A DNA stretch of 64,000 nucleotides from Sulfurovaceae bacterium (GCA_028715055.1 JAQTLE010000002.1:124001-188000), one strand, 5' to 3'; numbered from the stretch's first letter, positions 12,253 to 22,735 are shown. The notes: a model not told the origin generated them from the sequence alone. Numbers and translations are program-made.

Positions 12253-12576
12253 ATGTCTAATATTATGAAAGCTCCTGAAAATACACCGGTTTGGGTTAAT
12301 ACCAAAAGATGTAAAGCATGTGATAAGTGTGTTGATGTTTGCCCGGCAGGCGTACTTTCCATGGTGCAAGATCCTTCATCTACATTAGGTGCAATGATCA
12401 GCGTGATTGTGCCTGAATCTTGTATTGGATGCAGAGAGTGCGAATTGACTTGTCCTGATTTTGCAATATATGTAGCAGAAAAATCAGAATTTAAATTTGC
12501 TAAACTTACTGATGCTGCCAAACAAAGAGCAGAGGCAATTGCCAATAATAATTATAGATTACCTGCGGGTTACTAA
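12253..12576 (+). CDS. oorD: 2-oxoglutarate:acceptor oxidoreductase delta subunit (ferredoxin)
   Basis: two 4Fe-4S motifs; first gene of oorDABC. Confidence 0.9.
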   Translation: MSNIMKAPENTPVWVNTKRCKACDKCVDVCPAGVLSMVQDPSSTLGAMISVIVPESCIGCRECELTCPDFAIYVAEKSEFKFAKLTDAAKQRAEAIANNNYRLPAGY

Positions 12577-12587
12577 GGAGAAAAAGT

Positions 12588-13721
12588 ATGGCATTAAGAG
12601 AAATAATTTCAAGTGGAAATGAACTTGCAGCGCATGCTGCAATAGATGCTGGATGTAAGTTTTTTGGTGGTTATCCGATTACTCCATCTAGCGAAATTAT
12701 GCATGAACTATCTGACCTTCTTCCAGAAATTGGCGGAACATGTATTCAAATGGAAGATGAGATAGCTGGAGTTGCATGTGCAATAGGTGCGTCTATGAGT
12801 GGTGTAAGAGCCATGACTGCTACAAGTGGCCCTGGTATTTCACTTAAAGCAGAAAATCTTGGTCTTGCCCAAATAGCTGAAGTGCCATTGGTTGTTGTAA
12901 ATGTCATGAGAGGCGGACCTTCAACTGGTCTTCCTACTCGGGTATCTCAGGGGGATGTTGCGCAAGCAAAAAATCCAAGTCATGGCGACTACAAATCTAT
13001 TACTTTGTGTGCAGGGAACTTGGCTGAGTGTTACACGGAAACTATAAGAGCATTTAATCTTGCTGATAGATTCATGCAGCCTGTATTTGTGCTTCTAGAC
13101 GAAACATTGGGCCATATGCACGGTAAAGCAATGATACCTTCAGAAGATGAAGTAAAAGCCGGTATCAAACCTAGAAAAGAATTTACAGGCGATCCGGCTG
13201 ATTATAAACCTTATGGTGTAGCTCAAGATGAACCTGCAGTGTTGAATCCTATGTTCAAAGGATATAGATACCATTTTACAGGACTTCATCATAACGATAC
13301 AGGTTTTCCAACTGAAGAGATAGTGACTTGTCGTAAATTAATTGAAAGATTATTCAATAAAGTAGAAGCTCATCAAGATGAAATAGATTTATATGAAGAA
13401 TATATGCTAGATGACGCGGAACTTCTGATCATTGCTTATGGTTCAGTATCACTAGCGGCAAAAGAAGCCATCAGACATCTTAGAGCTGCTGGAATTAAGG
13501 CCGGGCTATTTAGACCGATTACCCTATGGCCGAGTCCTGCTGCAAGAATTAAACATTGGACGGATAAGATCCAAAAAGTATTATGTGCTGAGCTTAATAT
13601 GGGTCAATACAGAGACGAAATACAAAGAGCATCTGGCAGATTAGATATTGATGGGCTATTTAAAGTTAACGGTAGAGCACTTTCTCCTTATGAAATCGTA
13701 GAAAAAGTGAAAGGAATGTAA
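12588..13721 (+). CDS. oorA: 2-oxoglutarate:acceptor oxidoreductase alpha subunit
   Basis: GGYPITPSSEIMHELS, oorDABC synteny. Confidence 0.93.
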   Translation: MALREIISSGNELAAHAAIDAGCKFFGGYPITPSSEIMHELSDLLPEIGGTCIQMEDEIAGVACAIGASMSGVRAMTATSGPGISLKAENLGLAQIAEVPLVVVNVMRGGPSTGLPTRVSQGDVAQAKNPSHGDYKSITLCAGNLAECYTETIRAFNLADRFMQPVFVLLDETLGHMHGKAMIPSEDEVKAGIKPRKEFTGDPADYKPYGVAQDEPAVLNPMFKGYRYHFTGLHHNDTGFPTEEIVTCRKLIERLFNKVEAHQDEIDLYEEYMLDDAELLIIAYGSVSLAAKEAIRHLRAAGIKAGLFRPITLWPSPAARIKHWTDKIQKVLCAELNMGQYRDEIQRASGRLDIDGLFKVNGRALSPYEIVEKVKGM

Positions 13722-13723
13722 TC

Positions 13724-14581
13724 ATGGCGTTTAATTATGATAATTATTTGAGAGTTGATAAAATGCCAACACTGTGGTGTTGGGGTTGTGGTGATGGCGT
13801 AATTTTAAAGTCATTTATAAGAGCAGTTGATGAGCTTGGGTATAACAAAGATGATATGTGTATTGTATCTGGTATTGGATGTTCCGGAAGATTTTCTTCA
13901 TATATCGATTGCAATACCGTACACACTACTCATGGTAGAACAATAGCATTTGCTACCGGTATCAAGCTTGCAAATCCTGATAAAAAAGTTTTTTGTGTCG
14001 CAGGAGACGGTGATTCATTAGCTATTGGCGGTAATCATACTATTCATGGATGCAGAAGAAATATAGATCTTAATTTTATTCTTATTAACAACTTTATCTA
14101 TGGTTTGACAAATTCTCAAACAAGCCCGACTACACCGCAAGGTATGTGGACGGTTACAATGCAAAAAGGAAATATTGATCCTACTTTTGATGCTTGCAAA
14201 CTTGCAATTGCAGCTGGCGCGTCATTTGTCGGTAGAGAAACTGTTACTGATCCCAAAAAAATAGAAAAACTATTTGTAAAAGGATTTCAACATAAAGGTT
14301 TTAGTTTCTTTGATATTTTCTCAAATTGTCACATCAATTTAGGTAGAAAAAACAAAATGGCAAATGCTATGGAAAACCTTGATTGGATCGATAGCATAAC
14401 CGTATCTAAAACAAAATTTGACAAAATGAGCGAAGAAGAAAGAGCAGGTCTATTTCCTACCGGTGTATTACATCAAGATGAAAATGCTTTTGAATACTGC
14501 GATATGTATGAGCAAGTAAGACTAGCACAGCAAGGCAAACGTAAACCGATTACAGCAGCTGATTTTGCGAAAAAAGCGTAA
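13724..14581 (+). CDS. oorB: 2-oxoglutarate:acceptor oxidoreductase beta subunit
   Basis: TPP-binding GDGDSLAIGGNH; synteny. Confidence 0.93.
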   Translation: MAFNYDNYLRVDKMPTLWCWGCGDGVILKSFIRAVDELGYNKDDMCIVSGIGCSGRFSSYIDCNTVHTTHGRTIAFATGIKLANPDKKVFCVAGDGDSLAIGGNHTIHGCRRNIDLNFILINNFIYGLTNSQTSPTTPQGMWTVTMQKGNIDPTFDACKLAIAAGASFVGRETVTDPKKIEKLFVKGFQHKGFSFFDIFSNCHINLGRKNKMANAMENLDWIDSITVSKTKFDKMSEEERAGLFPTGVLHQDENAFEYCDMYEQVRLAQQGKRKPITAADFAKKA

Positions 14582-14592
14582 GGAGATAGAGA

Positions 14593-15150
14593 ATGGCTAG
14601 AACATTAATGAGATTTACAGGTGTTGGCGGACAAGGTGTACTTTTGGCTGGTGAGATTTTTGCAGAAGCTAAAATCAAGTCTGGAGGATACGGTCTTAAA
14701 ACAGCTACTTATACTTCCCAGGTGCGCGGTGGTCCAACAGTTGTTGACATTACGCTTGATGATGAAGAAATTTTTTATCCTTATGCAAATGATGGAGAAA
14801 TTGACTTTATGCTTTCAGTCGCTCAAGTCAGTTATGATCTTTTCAAAAATGGTGTAACAGAAGGCGGTATTATTGTCATAGAACCAAATCTTATCAAGCC
14901 TACTGACGAAGATCGTAAAAAATGGAAAATTATTGAAATTCCTATTATTACAATTGCAAAAGAAGAAGTGGGTAATGTAATTACCCAATCAGTAGTAGCT
15001 CTTGCTATCGCAAATACTATTATGCATGCTATCGATAGACAAATATTGATTGATACAATGCTTAGCAAAGTACCTGAAAAAGTACATGCACTTAACTTAA
15101 AAGCATATGATCTTGGTGAAAAATATGCTAAAGAAGCTATGAATAAATAA
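14593..15150 (+). CDS. oorC: 2-oxoglutarate:acceptor oxidoreductase gamma subunit
   Basis: RFTGVGGQGVLLAGEIFAEA; synteny. Confidence 0.93.
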   Translation: MARTLMRFTGVGGQGVLLAGEIFAEAKIKSGGYGLKTATYTSQVRGGPTVVDITLDDEEIFYPYANDGEIDFMLSVAQVSYDLFKNGVTEGGIIVIEPNLIKPTDEDRKKWKIIEIPIITIAKEEVGNVITQSVVALAIANTIMHAIDRQILIDTMLSKVPEKVHALNLKAYDLGEKYAKEAMNK

Positions 15151-15177
15151 ATTTTTATATTTTTAACAACCTCCACA

Positions 15178-15212
15178 ACTTACAGCTCCTGCGGCTGTAA
15201 GTATTCTTTTTC
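15178..15212 (+). terminator. Rho-independent terminator after oorC
   Basis: acttacagc/gctgtaagt stem followed by a T-rich tract. Confidence 0.7.
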
Positions 15213-15316
15213 ATTTTTTTAATTAATATTTTTTATTTTTAATATTGCTATCCTAAGAAAGTTAATATTTTTTTTTGTGTACAATACCGCCACTAAAGCC
15301 AAAAGGATATGTAGTC

Positions 15317-16783
15317 ATGAAACGCTTTCAAAAAATACTGATAGCAAACAGGGGTGAAGTTGCTCTTAGGATTATTAGAGCTTGTAAAGAACTTGAAATT
15401 AAATGTGTTGTTATTTACTCTACTGTAGATTCACACGGCGTGTGGGTTAGAAAAGCTGATGAATCTTATCTGGTCGACGGAGATCCGATACAAGCATATT
15501 TAAATTATGATCGTATTATAGATATTGCAAAAGAAATTGGTGCGGATGCCATACATCCAGGATATGGTTTTTTGAGTGAAAATGCTGAGTTTGCTCAAGC
15601 TTGTGTAGATAATGATATCACTTTTATTGGTCCAAAACCTGAACATATATCACTTTTTGGTGATAAAATGGCTTCTAAAACAGCCATGAAAGAGCTTGGA
15701 GTACCGGTAATTGAAGGCACAGAAGATCCGATCACAGATATTGCTGAAGCCAAAAAAATCGCAACCGAAATAGGCTTTCCTGTTATAGTTAAAGCGGCTT
15801 TTGGCGGCGGCGGTCGAGGTATGCGTATCGTTAAAAAAGAGGAAGATTTTGAAGAAATGTTTCTAGCCGCTTCCAAGGAAGCAGAAAAGTTTTTTGGTAA
15901 AGGCGATGCATTTATAGAAAAATATATAGAAAATCCAAGACATATCGAAGTCCAGGTTATGGCGGATAAATATGGAAATGTAGTGCATTTGGGAGATAGG
16001 GATTGTTCTATCCAAAGACGTCATCAAAAAGTTATTGAAATCGCTCAAAGTCCTAGACTGTCGATGGAAGTCAGAAGAGAACTTTATAGAGTTTCTGAAA
16101 AATCAATGTTTAGACTAGGATATGAAAGCGTGGGAACACTTGAGTTTTTGGTTGATTCGCATGATAATTTTTATTTTATGGAGATGAATACAAGGGTACA
16201 AGTAGAGCATCCAGTAACTGAAATCATTACAGGGATTGACATCATTCAAAGAATGATACAAATTGCCATGGGGGATAGATTAAAATTCTTGCAAGAAGAG
16301 ATCCACTTCAAAGGATATGCAATTGAATTTAGGATCAACGCAGAAGATCCACGAAAAGGCTTTATTCCAAGTCCAGGAAAAATAGAAACTCACCTTGCTC
16401 CAGGCGGTCCTGGTGTAAGATTGGATTCCATAGCATATAAAGATTATGTGATACCACCAAACTATGATTCCATGATCGGTAAATTGATCGTTTGGGCATT
16501 AGATTGGGAAACATTGGTAAATAGAACAAGAAGAGCATTGGATGAGTTTATTATAAGTGGAATCCCAACAAATATTCCTCTCCACAGAGAAATTGTTCGT
16601 GATGAAGATTTTATTAACGCCACATTTGACACTACATTTTTAGATAAAAAACTTCCAGAAATGTGCGAAAATATGGTATTTGATATAGACTATAAAGAAG
16701 ATGAATATATTAAATCAGACAATGAAAGCGATAGAATAGCTGCTGCAATAATAGGAGCTTTGAGTTATATGAAAGGAGCTTAA
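15317..16783 (+). CDS. accC: biotin carboxylase subunit (acetyl-CoA or pyruvate carboxylase)
   Basis: KILIANRGEVALRIIRAC, HPGYGFLSEN, RDCSIQRRHQKVIE. Confidence 0.9.
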   Translation: MKRFQKILIANRGEVALRIIRACKELEIKCVVIYSTVDSHGVWVRKADESYLVDGDPIQAYLNYDRIIDIAKEIGADAIHPGYGFLSENAEFAQACVDNDITFIGPKPEHISLFGDKMASKTAMKELGVPVIEGTEDPITDIAEAKKIATEIGFPVIVKAAFGGGGRGMRIVKKEEDFEEMFLAASKEAEKFFGKGDAFIEKYIENPRHIEVQVMADKYGNVVHLGDRDCSIQRRHQKVIEIAQSPRLSMEVRRELYRVSEKSMFRLGYESVGTLEFLVDSHDNFYFMEMNTRVQVEHPVTEIITGIDIIQRMIQIAMGDRLKFLQEEIHFKGYAIEFRINAEDPRKGFIPSPGKIETHLAPGGPGVRLDSIAYKDYVIPPNYDSMIGKLIVWALDWETLVNRTRRALDEFIISGIPTNIPLHREIVRDEDFINATFDTTFLDKKLPEMCENMVFDIDYKEDEYIKSDNESDRIAAAIIGALSYMKGA

Positions 16784-17031
16784 AACAAAGTTTTTAAGCT
16801 CTAATTTATCATTTATATTTATAATATATTGTACTTATCCATAAAAATATTGAATTATATTTATGGATATTTAATACCAAAAAGCTTTTTAATGCCAACT
16901 GTTTTATCTCACAAATATATCATTTATTTTTCATATTATATTACTTTAACATAAATTATATTTAATTATTTTATAGATGTTTAATATAGGAAACTTTTTT
17001 AAAAGTAATTTTTATGATATAATTCCATCCA

Positions 17032-17373
17032 AGGTGCGATAGGTAGTTGCTATCGATTTATCGGTAGAGGAAAGTCCGAGCTACAAGTGAGACAAGACTC
17101 CACCTAACGGGTGGCCAGAGTAATCTGAGGGCAAGTGCAACAGAGAGAAGACTACCGCTAAAGCGGTCAAAGGTGAAAGGGTGGGGTAAGAGCCCACCGG
17201 TACCTGTGGTAACATGGGTAGCCAGGTAAACCCTGTCTGTAGCAAGAAGTATATGGTACAAGTCTCACATTTTAGTCAAGCTCGCTTGACGAGATACTTC
17301 GCTCGAGCCATGTGGTAACATATGGCCTAGATAAATAACTACCCACGACAGAACTCGGCTTATCGTCGCACCT
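17032..17373 (+). ncRNA. rnpB: RNase P RNA (bacterial class A)
   Basis: GAGGAAAGTCCGAGC and ACAGAACTCGGCTTATCG signatures; 5' aggtgcga pairs with 3' tcgcacct (P1). Confidence 0.93.
17359..17373 (+). repeat. attL core
   Basis: CTTATCGTCGCACCT, identical to 53063-53077. Confidence 0.9.
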
Positions 17374-17545
17374 GTCATATAATCATAACCTCCCATACAC
17401 TACTATATGCCCTGAAATACGGACTTTGAGCATTTTTCAACTCTTTACATTTTATACAAAATACTATACAATACCAAGCAGAAGTGTACCCAGAAGTGTA
17501 CCCATTTGGGTATTTTTGGAAATGGGTACACCCAAAGGGGTACAA

Positions 17546-18589
17546 ATGACACCTACACGGTACGAAGGCGTGTATTATCAAATTAATCGCAACGGCAAAA
17601 AAACCTACATCGCGCGCTATAAAATCAATGGCAAAAGTCACAAAAAAGTGCTAGGTATGGAGCCAGAGATTAACGCACTCACAGCACACCGCCTAAGATA
17701 TGAGATCATCGAGGGGCATAAGGGCGGTGGCGACTATACCATAGATGAGTATTTCGAGAGGTATTGCGCTGCCAGAGAGGCTACTTTGTCGCACAGTTGG
17801 TATTATAATATCCGGAAAAATTATCGCAAACATCTCCAGTCATTCATTGGCAAGAAATATCCACACCAAGTCTCCAGCGATGAGATCCAAAAAATAATGA
17901 ATGATATGCTCGGCACTGGGTATAAGCCCTCCACCGTAAAGCAAATCAAGGACTGTGTGAGTGGACTGTATGCATATCTGATACGCAATGGTGTAGAGAC
18001 AGAAAACATCGGCAAGGTCCTTGAACTTCCCAAATTTGACAATAAGATCTACTTTACCACGACGATTGATGAAGCCAAGAGGCTATATGAGATCATAACT
18101 ACATATCATGACATCAAGTGGCGCACCTATTTTACATTTTTACTCCATGGACGTCGCAAAAGTGAGGTGATGTTGATGCGCTGGGAATACATCAATTGGG
18201 AGTTAATGAGCTATAGAGTGCCGGCAGATAATGTCAAAACGGTCAAAGAGATAAACGCTCCTATGCTGCCGATATTGGCTGAGTGCCTGCGGCTGCTAGG
18301 AGTGAAAGATAGTGGCTGGATATTTGATGGCGGCGCGGATGGGCATATATCGCTGACGGGGATAGATTTTCAATGGAGAAACATCAAGATGTTAGCTAAT
18401 TTGCCAAAGATGAGACTGCATGATCTGCGGCATTTTATAGGCTTTTGGGCGATAAACCAAGGCGCTACATTAGAGCAGATAGGATATGTGCTAGGACATC
18501 AAAGTATCAACACTACTAAGCGATATTCAAATCTAAAGCTAGATACCGCGTCCAAAGTGCTAGGAGACGTGTTTAAATCGCTTTCTTAG
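17546..18589 (+). CDS. tyrosine recombinase integrase
   Basis: C-terminal MRLHDLRHFIGFWAINQGATLEQIGYVLGHQSINTTKRY; start chosen after the arm-site repeats. Confidence 0.93.
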   Translation: MTPTRYEGVYYQINRNGKKTYIARYKINGKSHKKVLGMEPEINALTAHRLRYEIIEGHKGGGDYTIDEYFERYCAAREATLSHSWYYNIRKNYRKHLQSFIGKKYPHQVSSDEIQKIMNDMLGTGYKPSTVKQIKDCVSGLYAYLIRNGVETENIGKVLELPKFDNKIYFTTTIDEAKRLYEIITTYHDIKWRTYFTFLLHGRRKSEVMLMRWEYINWELMSYRVPADNVKTVKEINAPMLPILAECLRLLGVKDSGWIFDGGADGHISLTGIDFQWRNIKMLANLPKMRLHDLRHFIGFWAINQGATLEQIGYVLGHQSINTTKRYSNLKLDTASKVLGDVFKSLS

Positions 18590-18839
18590 CTGGGACCATA
18601 GTAGAGTCGATATATCTCTCCAGACTCTCTCTATCGTATCTATATTCCTTGGAATATCTATAGTAAGTTATTGCTCTCTCTTGGCGTAAAGCATCAAGTG
18701 TTTTTTTGGGAATGCCGAATTCATCATTGATCTCTTGGGCCGTCATTAGTTTTTGCTTTGCTTGCACCTGGTTTAGTTTGACTGTTTCGCTTATGATAGC
18801 TTTTAATTCATCGAGTTTGATCACTATTATTTCACTCAT
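18573..18839 (-). CDS. small helix-turn-helix protein (excisionase-like)
   Basis: MTAQEINDEFGIPKKTLDALRQERAITYYRYSKEYRYDRESLERYI, convergent with integrase. Confidence 0.6.
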   Translation of the reverse strand: MSEIIVIKLDELKAIISETVKLNQVQAKQKLMTAQEINDEFGIPKKTLDALRQERAITYYRYSKEYRYDRESLERYIDSTMVPAKKAI

Positions 18840-19357
18840 GATTTATCCTTTTTCATGGCATTAATTATGTCTTTGGTCGCAAATCCCATGCTAGAAGCAA
18901 ATAGTTTTGATGCTTTGGCTGCTTGTTCAAACGATGCGAATGCTTCGCAAGTGTTTTTAGCTGTTTTGCTTAGTTTTTTTAGTTCATAGTCTAAATTCAT
19001 ATTCAAACTATTAAAGTATACAACAAGCGCATAATCGCCGCTTAACCCCAATGATAAATATGTGTTAGCTAGTCTGCATACTTCTTTGAAATCTACATCT
19101 TTTGGTATTTTTGAGTGGTTAAAGCATTTATTTAAATACTTGACTTTTTCATCGATAAACTCTTCATAAAACATAGCGCCCATAGGATAATGTTGCAAAA
19201 TCTCACATTCTTTTCTGGACCGTAAATCTTTTCTAGTTATAGGCAAAACCAAATCTTTTGCATGGAATTCTTTATTCCCCATAACTAGAGTAAAAAGACC
19301 ACGCTTTAAAGATGGTAGGGCTTGTAATAGTTCATTTACTATACTTAATTTTATCAT
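18836..19357 (-). CDS. hypothetical prophage protein
   Basis: ORF in leftward early operon. Confidence 0.55.
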   Translation of the reverse strand: MIKLSIVNELLQALPSLKRGLFTLVMGNKEFHAKDLVLPITRKDLRSRKECEILQHYPMGAMFYEEFIDEKVKYLNKCFNHSKIPKDVDFKEVCRLANTYLSLGLSGDYALVVYFNSLNMNLDYELKKLSKTAKNTCEAFASFEQAAKASKLFASSMGFATKDIINAMKKDKS

Positions 19358-19536
19358 CTCATCTCCTCTTTTGTTTCTAAAATTATTATGATTGCCACAA
19401 GGTCTATTAGAGCTATATAGCCTCCGATATCTTTTCCAAAAATAATATCAAAAATATATACAAAAGCACTGAACATTGTTGTTCCTAAAAAAAGCACCAA
19501 TATTGCTGTAAATATTGTCTTAATATATTCTTTCAT
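19354..19536 (-). CDS. small two-TM prophage protein
   Basis: hydrophobic segments; ATGA coupling with next gene. Confidence 0.5.
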   Translation of the reverse strand: MKEYIKTIFTAILVLFLGTTMFSAFVYIFDIIFGKDIGGYIALIDLVAIIIILETKEEMR

Positions 19537-19545
19537 CTCTACTCC

Positions 19546-19932
19546 TTATTGTTGCACCTCTATTATTTTCCATAAGTTTGTTTTAGCATATCCCTGACCT
19601 ATAAAACTTCCATATGTACCTTGTTGCTTTGCAAGAAGTTGGCTTTCTCTTATTATTGCTATATATTTTATATTTTCATCGTTTATGATAAATATATCCC
19701 CACCTTTACCCTCTTCGCTAAGACTTGCAAAGATTTTATTTCCTTTGCTATCTATCATAGCAGGGAAGTGTATTGCTAGTGTTGATGGGTCTATTTTATA
19801 GTTTAACCCATGTTGCAGAAAGACCACCTCTCTTATTTCGGTTATACATGGTATCCCATCTTGAAGCCAAAAAAAGCCAATAACCCACTCATCACTATCT
19901 ATCTTCTTTGCTCTATAAATTGGTATATTCAT
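19546..19932 (-). CDS. YopX-like phage protein
   Basis: MNIPIYRAKKIDSDEWVIGFFW... pattern. Confidence 0.6.
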   Translation of the reverse strand: MNIPIYRAKKIDSDEWVIGFFWLQDGIPCITEIREVVFLQHGLNYKIDPSTLAIHFPAMIDSKGNKIFASLSEEGKGGDIFIINDENIKYIAIIRESQLLAKQQGTYGSFIGQGYAKTNLWKIIEVQQ

Positions 19933-19949
19933 CCCTACTCCTTTAGCCT

Positions 19950-20552
19950 CTAAATAATTTTATTAAATCTATTGACAATAAAACTATTTTTCTCTACCAA
20001 CTCCCAATATCTATCCGTGAACTGCTTGGCAGCTGTTGTATGGTCCGTCTCGTCTAAGCCCAAGAGATCTTCATACGGCGACAAAATATCACGATCAAAT
20101 GTTTCTATGCCCCATTCGCTTAGATCAGCATTCGGATAAAACATTCTAGCCTCCAGGCATAGAGCGACATTATCCGCCATTTTGATGAGCGCATCATCGA
20201 AGCTCACATTAAACCTCTTCTCTATCATCCGGGATAGTTTATGTTCCATATCTTGATAATTTGGCAGCATATGTTTCAGAGGTCTTGTGACATCACCCAT
20301 GAACGCTTCGGTAGCATCGTGCAGCAACCCTGCCAAAGCAAGAGACGGCGGAAGTATCTTTGATACCAGGACGCTATGCTCCGCCACGCTGTAGTGCCTA
20401 TCGCAATGACCATTGAAACGGCATATCTTTGATAAGCTCCTAGCTATATCGTCTATATGGATGTCGCTTACATTCATATCTTCATCATTAAAGTAAAATC
20501 GTCTCATACCGCAACTCATGGTTATAAAGCTGTAGTTATTTGTTTTGCTCAT
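19950..20552 (-). CDS. HD-domain phosphohydrolase (YfbR/5'-nucleotidase-like)
   Basis: HYSVAEHSVLVSKILPPSLALAGLLHDATEAFMGD. Confidence 0.8.
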   Translation of the reverse strand: MSKTNNYSFITMSCGMRRFYFNDEDMNVSDIHIDDIARSLSKICRFNGHCDRHYSVAEHSVLVSKILPPSLALAGLLHDATEAFMGDVTRPLKHMLPNYQDMEHKLSRMIEKRFNVSFDDALIKMADNVALCLEARMFYPNADLSEWGIETFDRDILSPYEDLLGLDETDHTTAAKQFTDRYWELVEKNSFIVNRFNKII

Positions 20553-20918
20553 CTATTGATCCATTTCATCTATAAACTGTTTTAAAACGACAATAAGGCT
20601 TCTCACTTGGTCTGTAGTTAAATGCATTCTTGTCGCTAATAGTACTTCTTCCGGAAGCGGATAGTCTATCCACCCACAATGTTCAGTTGTTTTTACCCCA
20701 AGTTTTTCAGCATCAGATGCTAAAATCTTTGGTCTCGGATTGTCAATACCTAGCCAAATTGCTTTTTCGGTTGCCAAACTGCTTATTTGAAGACTACATT
20801 CTCTGTCGTTAAAGTCATGAAAATCCAAAAATTTAAACCCTCGACCTGTATAGTTTTCTTTGAATATCATCACTCTTCTCCTGTCTCTACTTGGAACTGC
20901 TCTATATCGCAAGAGCAC
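20553..20918 (-). CDS. hypothetical prophage protein
   Basis: ORF in leftward operon. Confidence 0.5.
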   Translation of the reverse strand: MLLRYRAVPSRDRRRVMIFKENYTGRGFKFLDFHDFNDRECSLQISSLATEKAIWLGIDNPRPKILASDAEKLGVKTTEHCGWIDYPLPEEVLLATRMHLTTDQVRSLIVVLKQFIDEMDQ

Positions 20919-20987
20919 TCATCATCTTCTTTGACTTGTTTCCCACTCAAGTGGCAAATACTTTCGCATTGTTTATAAAACGCACAT

Positions 20988-21581
20988 TCATAGCATTGCA
21001 TTGTTGTTCCTTTTTTTATTGACCGCATTAGATACTTTTACAACTTGCAAAGCTGTTTCTTTAAGGCTTTCATCGATATCAGAATATTTTTGATTTAGTC
21101 TTACAAGTTCAACTCTAGAGACAAGCATTAGATTATCTAGCCGTGTATTGAGGGGGTTTTTGTCTTTGAAGATCACACAATGGTCTTTAGGTATTTTTCC
21201 ATACTTGCGTTCCCAAATATACGCATGAAGCCCTTGCCATATATTTGGTTCTGCAATTTTAATGCGCATATATAGATAACCATTTTTGTCTTTTCTTGTT
21301 ACAATACTTCCTACTTTTTTCACATTTGGGGGAGTATCCCCTTTTTTAAAAGTTGTTTTATTTGCTTTCATTAGTCCTTTTGTGCCTTTGTTTGCTGGGA
21401 TACTTCCTTTTTGGAAGCAACCATTATTAGGACAAACTAGACCTAGTTTTCTACATTTTTGTGCCAATGCTCCATGTGGTATATCTTTTTTAAATTTAGC
21501 GTTAAAAAGTTTTGCAAGTTCTTTTCTTGGCGTTGTCTCATGTCTCCTCAAAAAATCTTCATGAATTTTTAAATACTTCAT
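20988..21581 (-). CDS. HNH endonuclease-like protein
   Basis: HAYIWERKYGKIPKDHCVIFKDKNPLNTRLDNLMLVSR. Confidence 0.75.
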   Translation of the reverse strand: MKYLKIHEDFLRRHETTPRKELAKLFNAKFKKDIPHGALAQKCRKLGLVCPNNGCFQKGSIPANKGTKGLMKANKTTFKKGDTPPNVKKVGSIVTRKDKNGYLYMRIKIAEPNIWQGLHAYIWERKYGKIPKDHCVIFKDKNPLNTRLDNLMLVSRVELVRLNQKYSDIDESLKETALQVVKVSNAVNKKRNNNAML

Positions 21582-22036
21582 CGAAAACCATCTTTCTTTT
21601 TCTGTATAAACATTTCTGCTTTGAGAGACAAGTCCGCAATACCTATGATTTTATCAGCGACATTACACACTGCATTTGCTTTTTTAAGCTCCTGCTGCAT
21701 ATCAGTCCCATCATCAGGATCAACTATATTTTGTAATTGCTCAAACAGTATTTTATTTAAAGAGCTAAGACCATCTTTTTTATTATCGTCTGCCGTTATG
21801 ATACCGCCTATAGTACCGACGGTTGGAAGTTGATTTTTTTGCTCTACAAAAAGATGCTGTAGTTTTTCGGGCATATCCACTAACTTTACCATATTGGTTA
21901 TGTATGTTTTCCCTTTATATTGGATATAGCCATCCTTGTCTATAATGACTCCCCCCGCAAGCAAGCCTGTATTGGAAGGAATTACCTCAAATTGGTCGTT
22001 TAACATCGCCTTTTTTTTAAAAAGTTCATAGCTCAT
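21578..22036 (-). CDS. hypothetical prophage protein
   Basis: ORF overlapping HNH gene by ATGA. Confidence 0.55.
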   Translation of the reverse strand: MSYELFKKKAMLNDQFEVIPSNTGLLAGGVIIDKDGYIQYKGKTYITNMVKLVDMPEKLQHLFVEQKNQLPTVGTIGGIITADDNKKDGLSSLNKILFEQLQNIVDPDDGTDMQQELKKANAVCNVADKIIGIADLSLKAEMFIQKKKDGFR

Positions 22037-22071
22037 AACTGGTCCTTTGTATTTTTAATTTTTATCATCTC

Positions 22072-22287
22072 TCACTTCTCCTTACACTTTTTAATCCAGG
22101 ATCTATTCAGTTCAGCCCACTTTGGATTATTTTTGTGGAATATCACTACCCCATCTTCAAGCAATGTTGATTTTCTTTTCACCATTTGCCATATAAAACT
22201 AATTTCATATTTAGACTCTTTTTCGTATTCTTGAAAAAGCTGATTGTCTTTCAGAAATCTTATGAACTCAGATTTGCTTATACTCAT
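22072..22287 (-). CDS. hypothetical prophage protein
   Basis: ORF in operon. Confidence 0.45.
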   Translation of the reverse strand: MSISKSEFIRFLKDNQLFQEYEKESKYEISFIWQMVKRKSTLLEDGVVIFHKNNPKWAELNRSWIKKCKEK

Positions 22288-22534
22288 CTCTCACTCCTTC
22301 CTAAAATCCCAAAAGATTGACCAAAAACGGCACTGCGACCATCCCTACCCATGCATAAAACATCAGTAACGCGAAAACATACGGTATTAAATATCTTAGT
22401 TTTATCATCTCCTAGCCTCCATCATCACTATACTATGCTCCGTCACTATCGGAGAGGAATATTCCACTAAGATACTGATTGCCAAAGCTGCCAAAATAAA
22501 AGCCATTGATTTATAATCTGTTTGTGTTTCCATA

Positions 22535-22735
22535 TTACCCTCTCTTCATCATCATGTTAGGCTCAAAGACGAAATCGCCTTTAGTAAAGTATTCGTCTTG
22601 CTTTGCTAAGACCAATCCCCAAACTGCACCGCCAAACCATCTATTGAAGTTCGCTACTTTTGCAAGTGCGGTTTTGTTTCGCAATATTCTTTTAGTTAGT
22701 AGATCAATTTTTCTAAATACTGTCGGTTTTTGCAT
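22535..22735 (-). CDS. hypothetical prophage protein
   Basis: ORF in operon. Confidence 0.4.
   Translation of the reverse strand: MQKPTVFRKIDLLTKRILRNKTALAKVANFNRWFGGAVWGLVLAKQDEYFTKGDFVFEPNMMMKRG

Noticed and set aside
17058-17261. ORF antisense to rnpB
   Set aside because: Overlaps conserved RNase P RNA; spurious frame.
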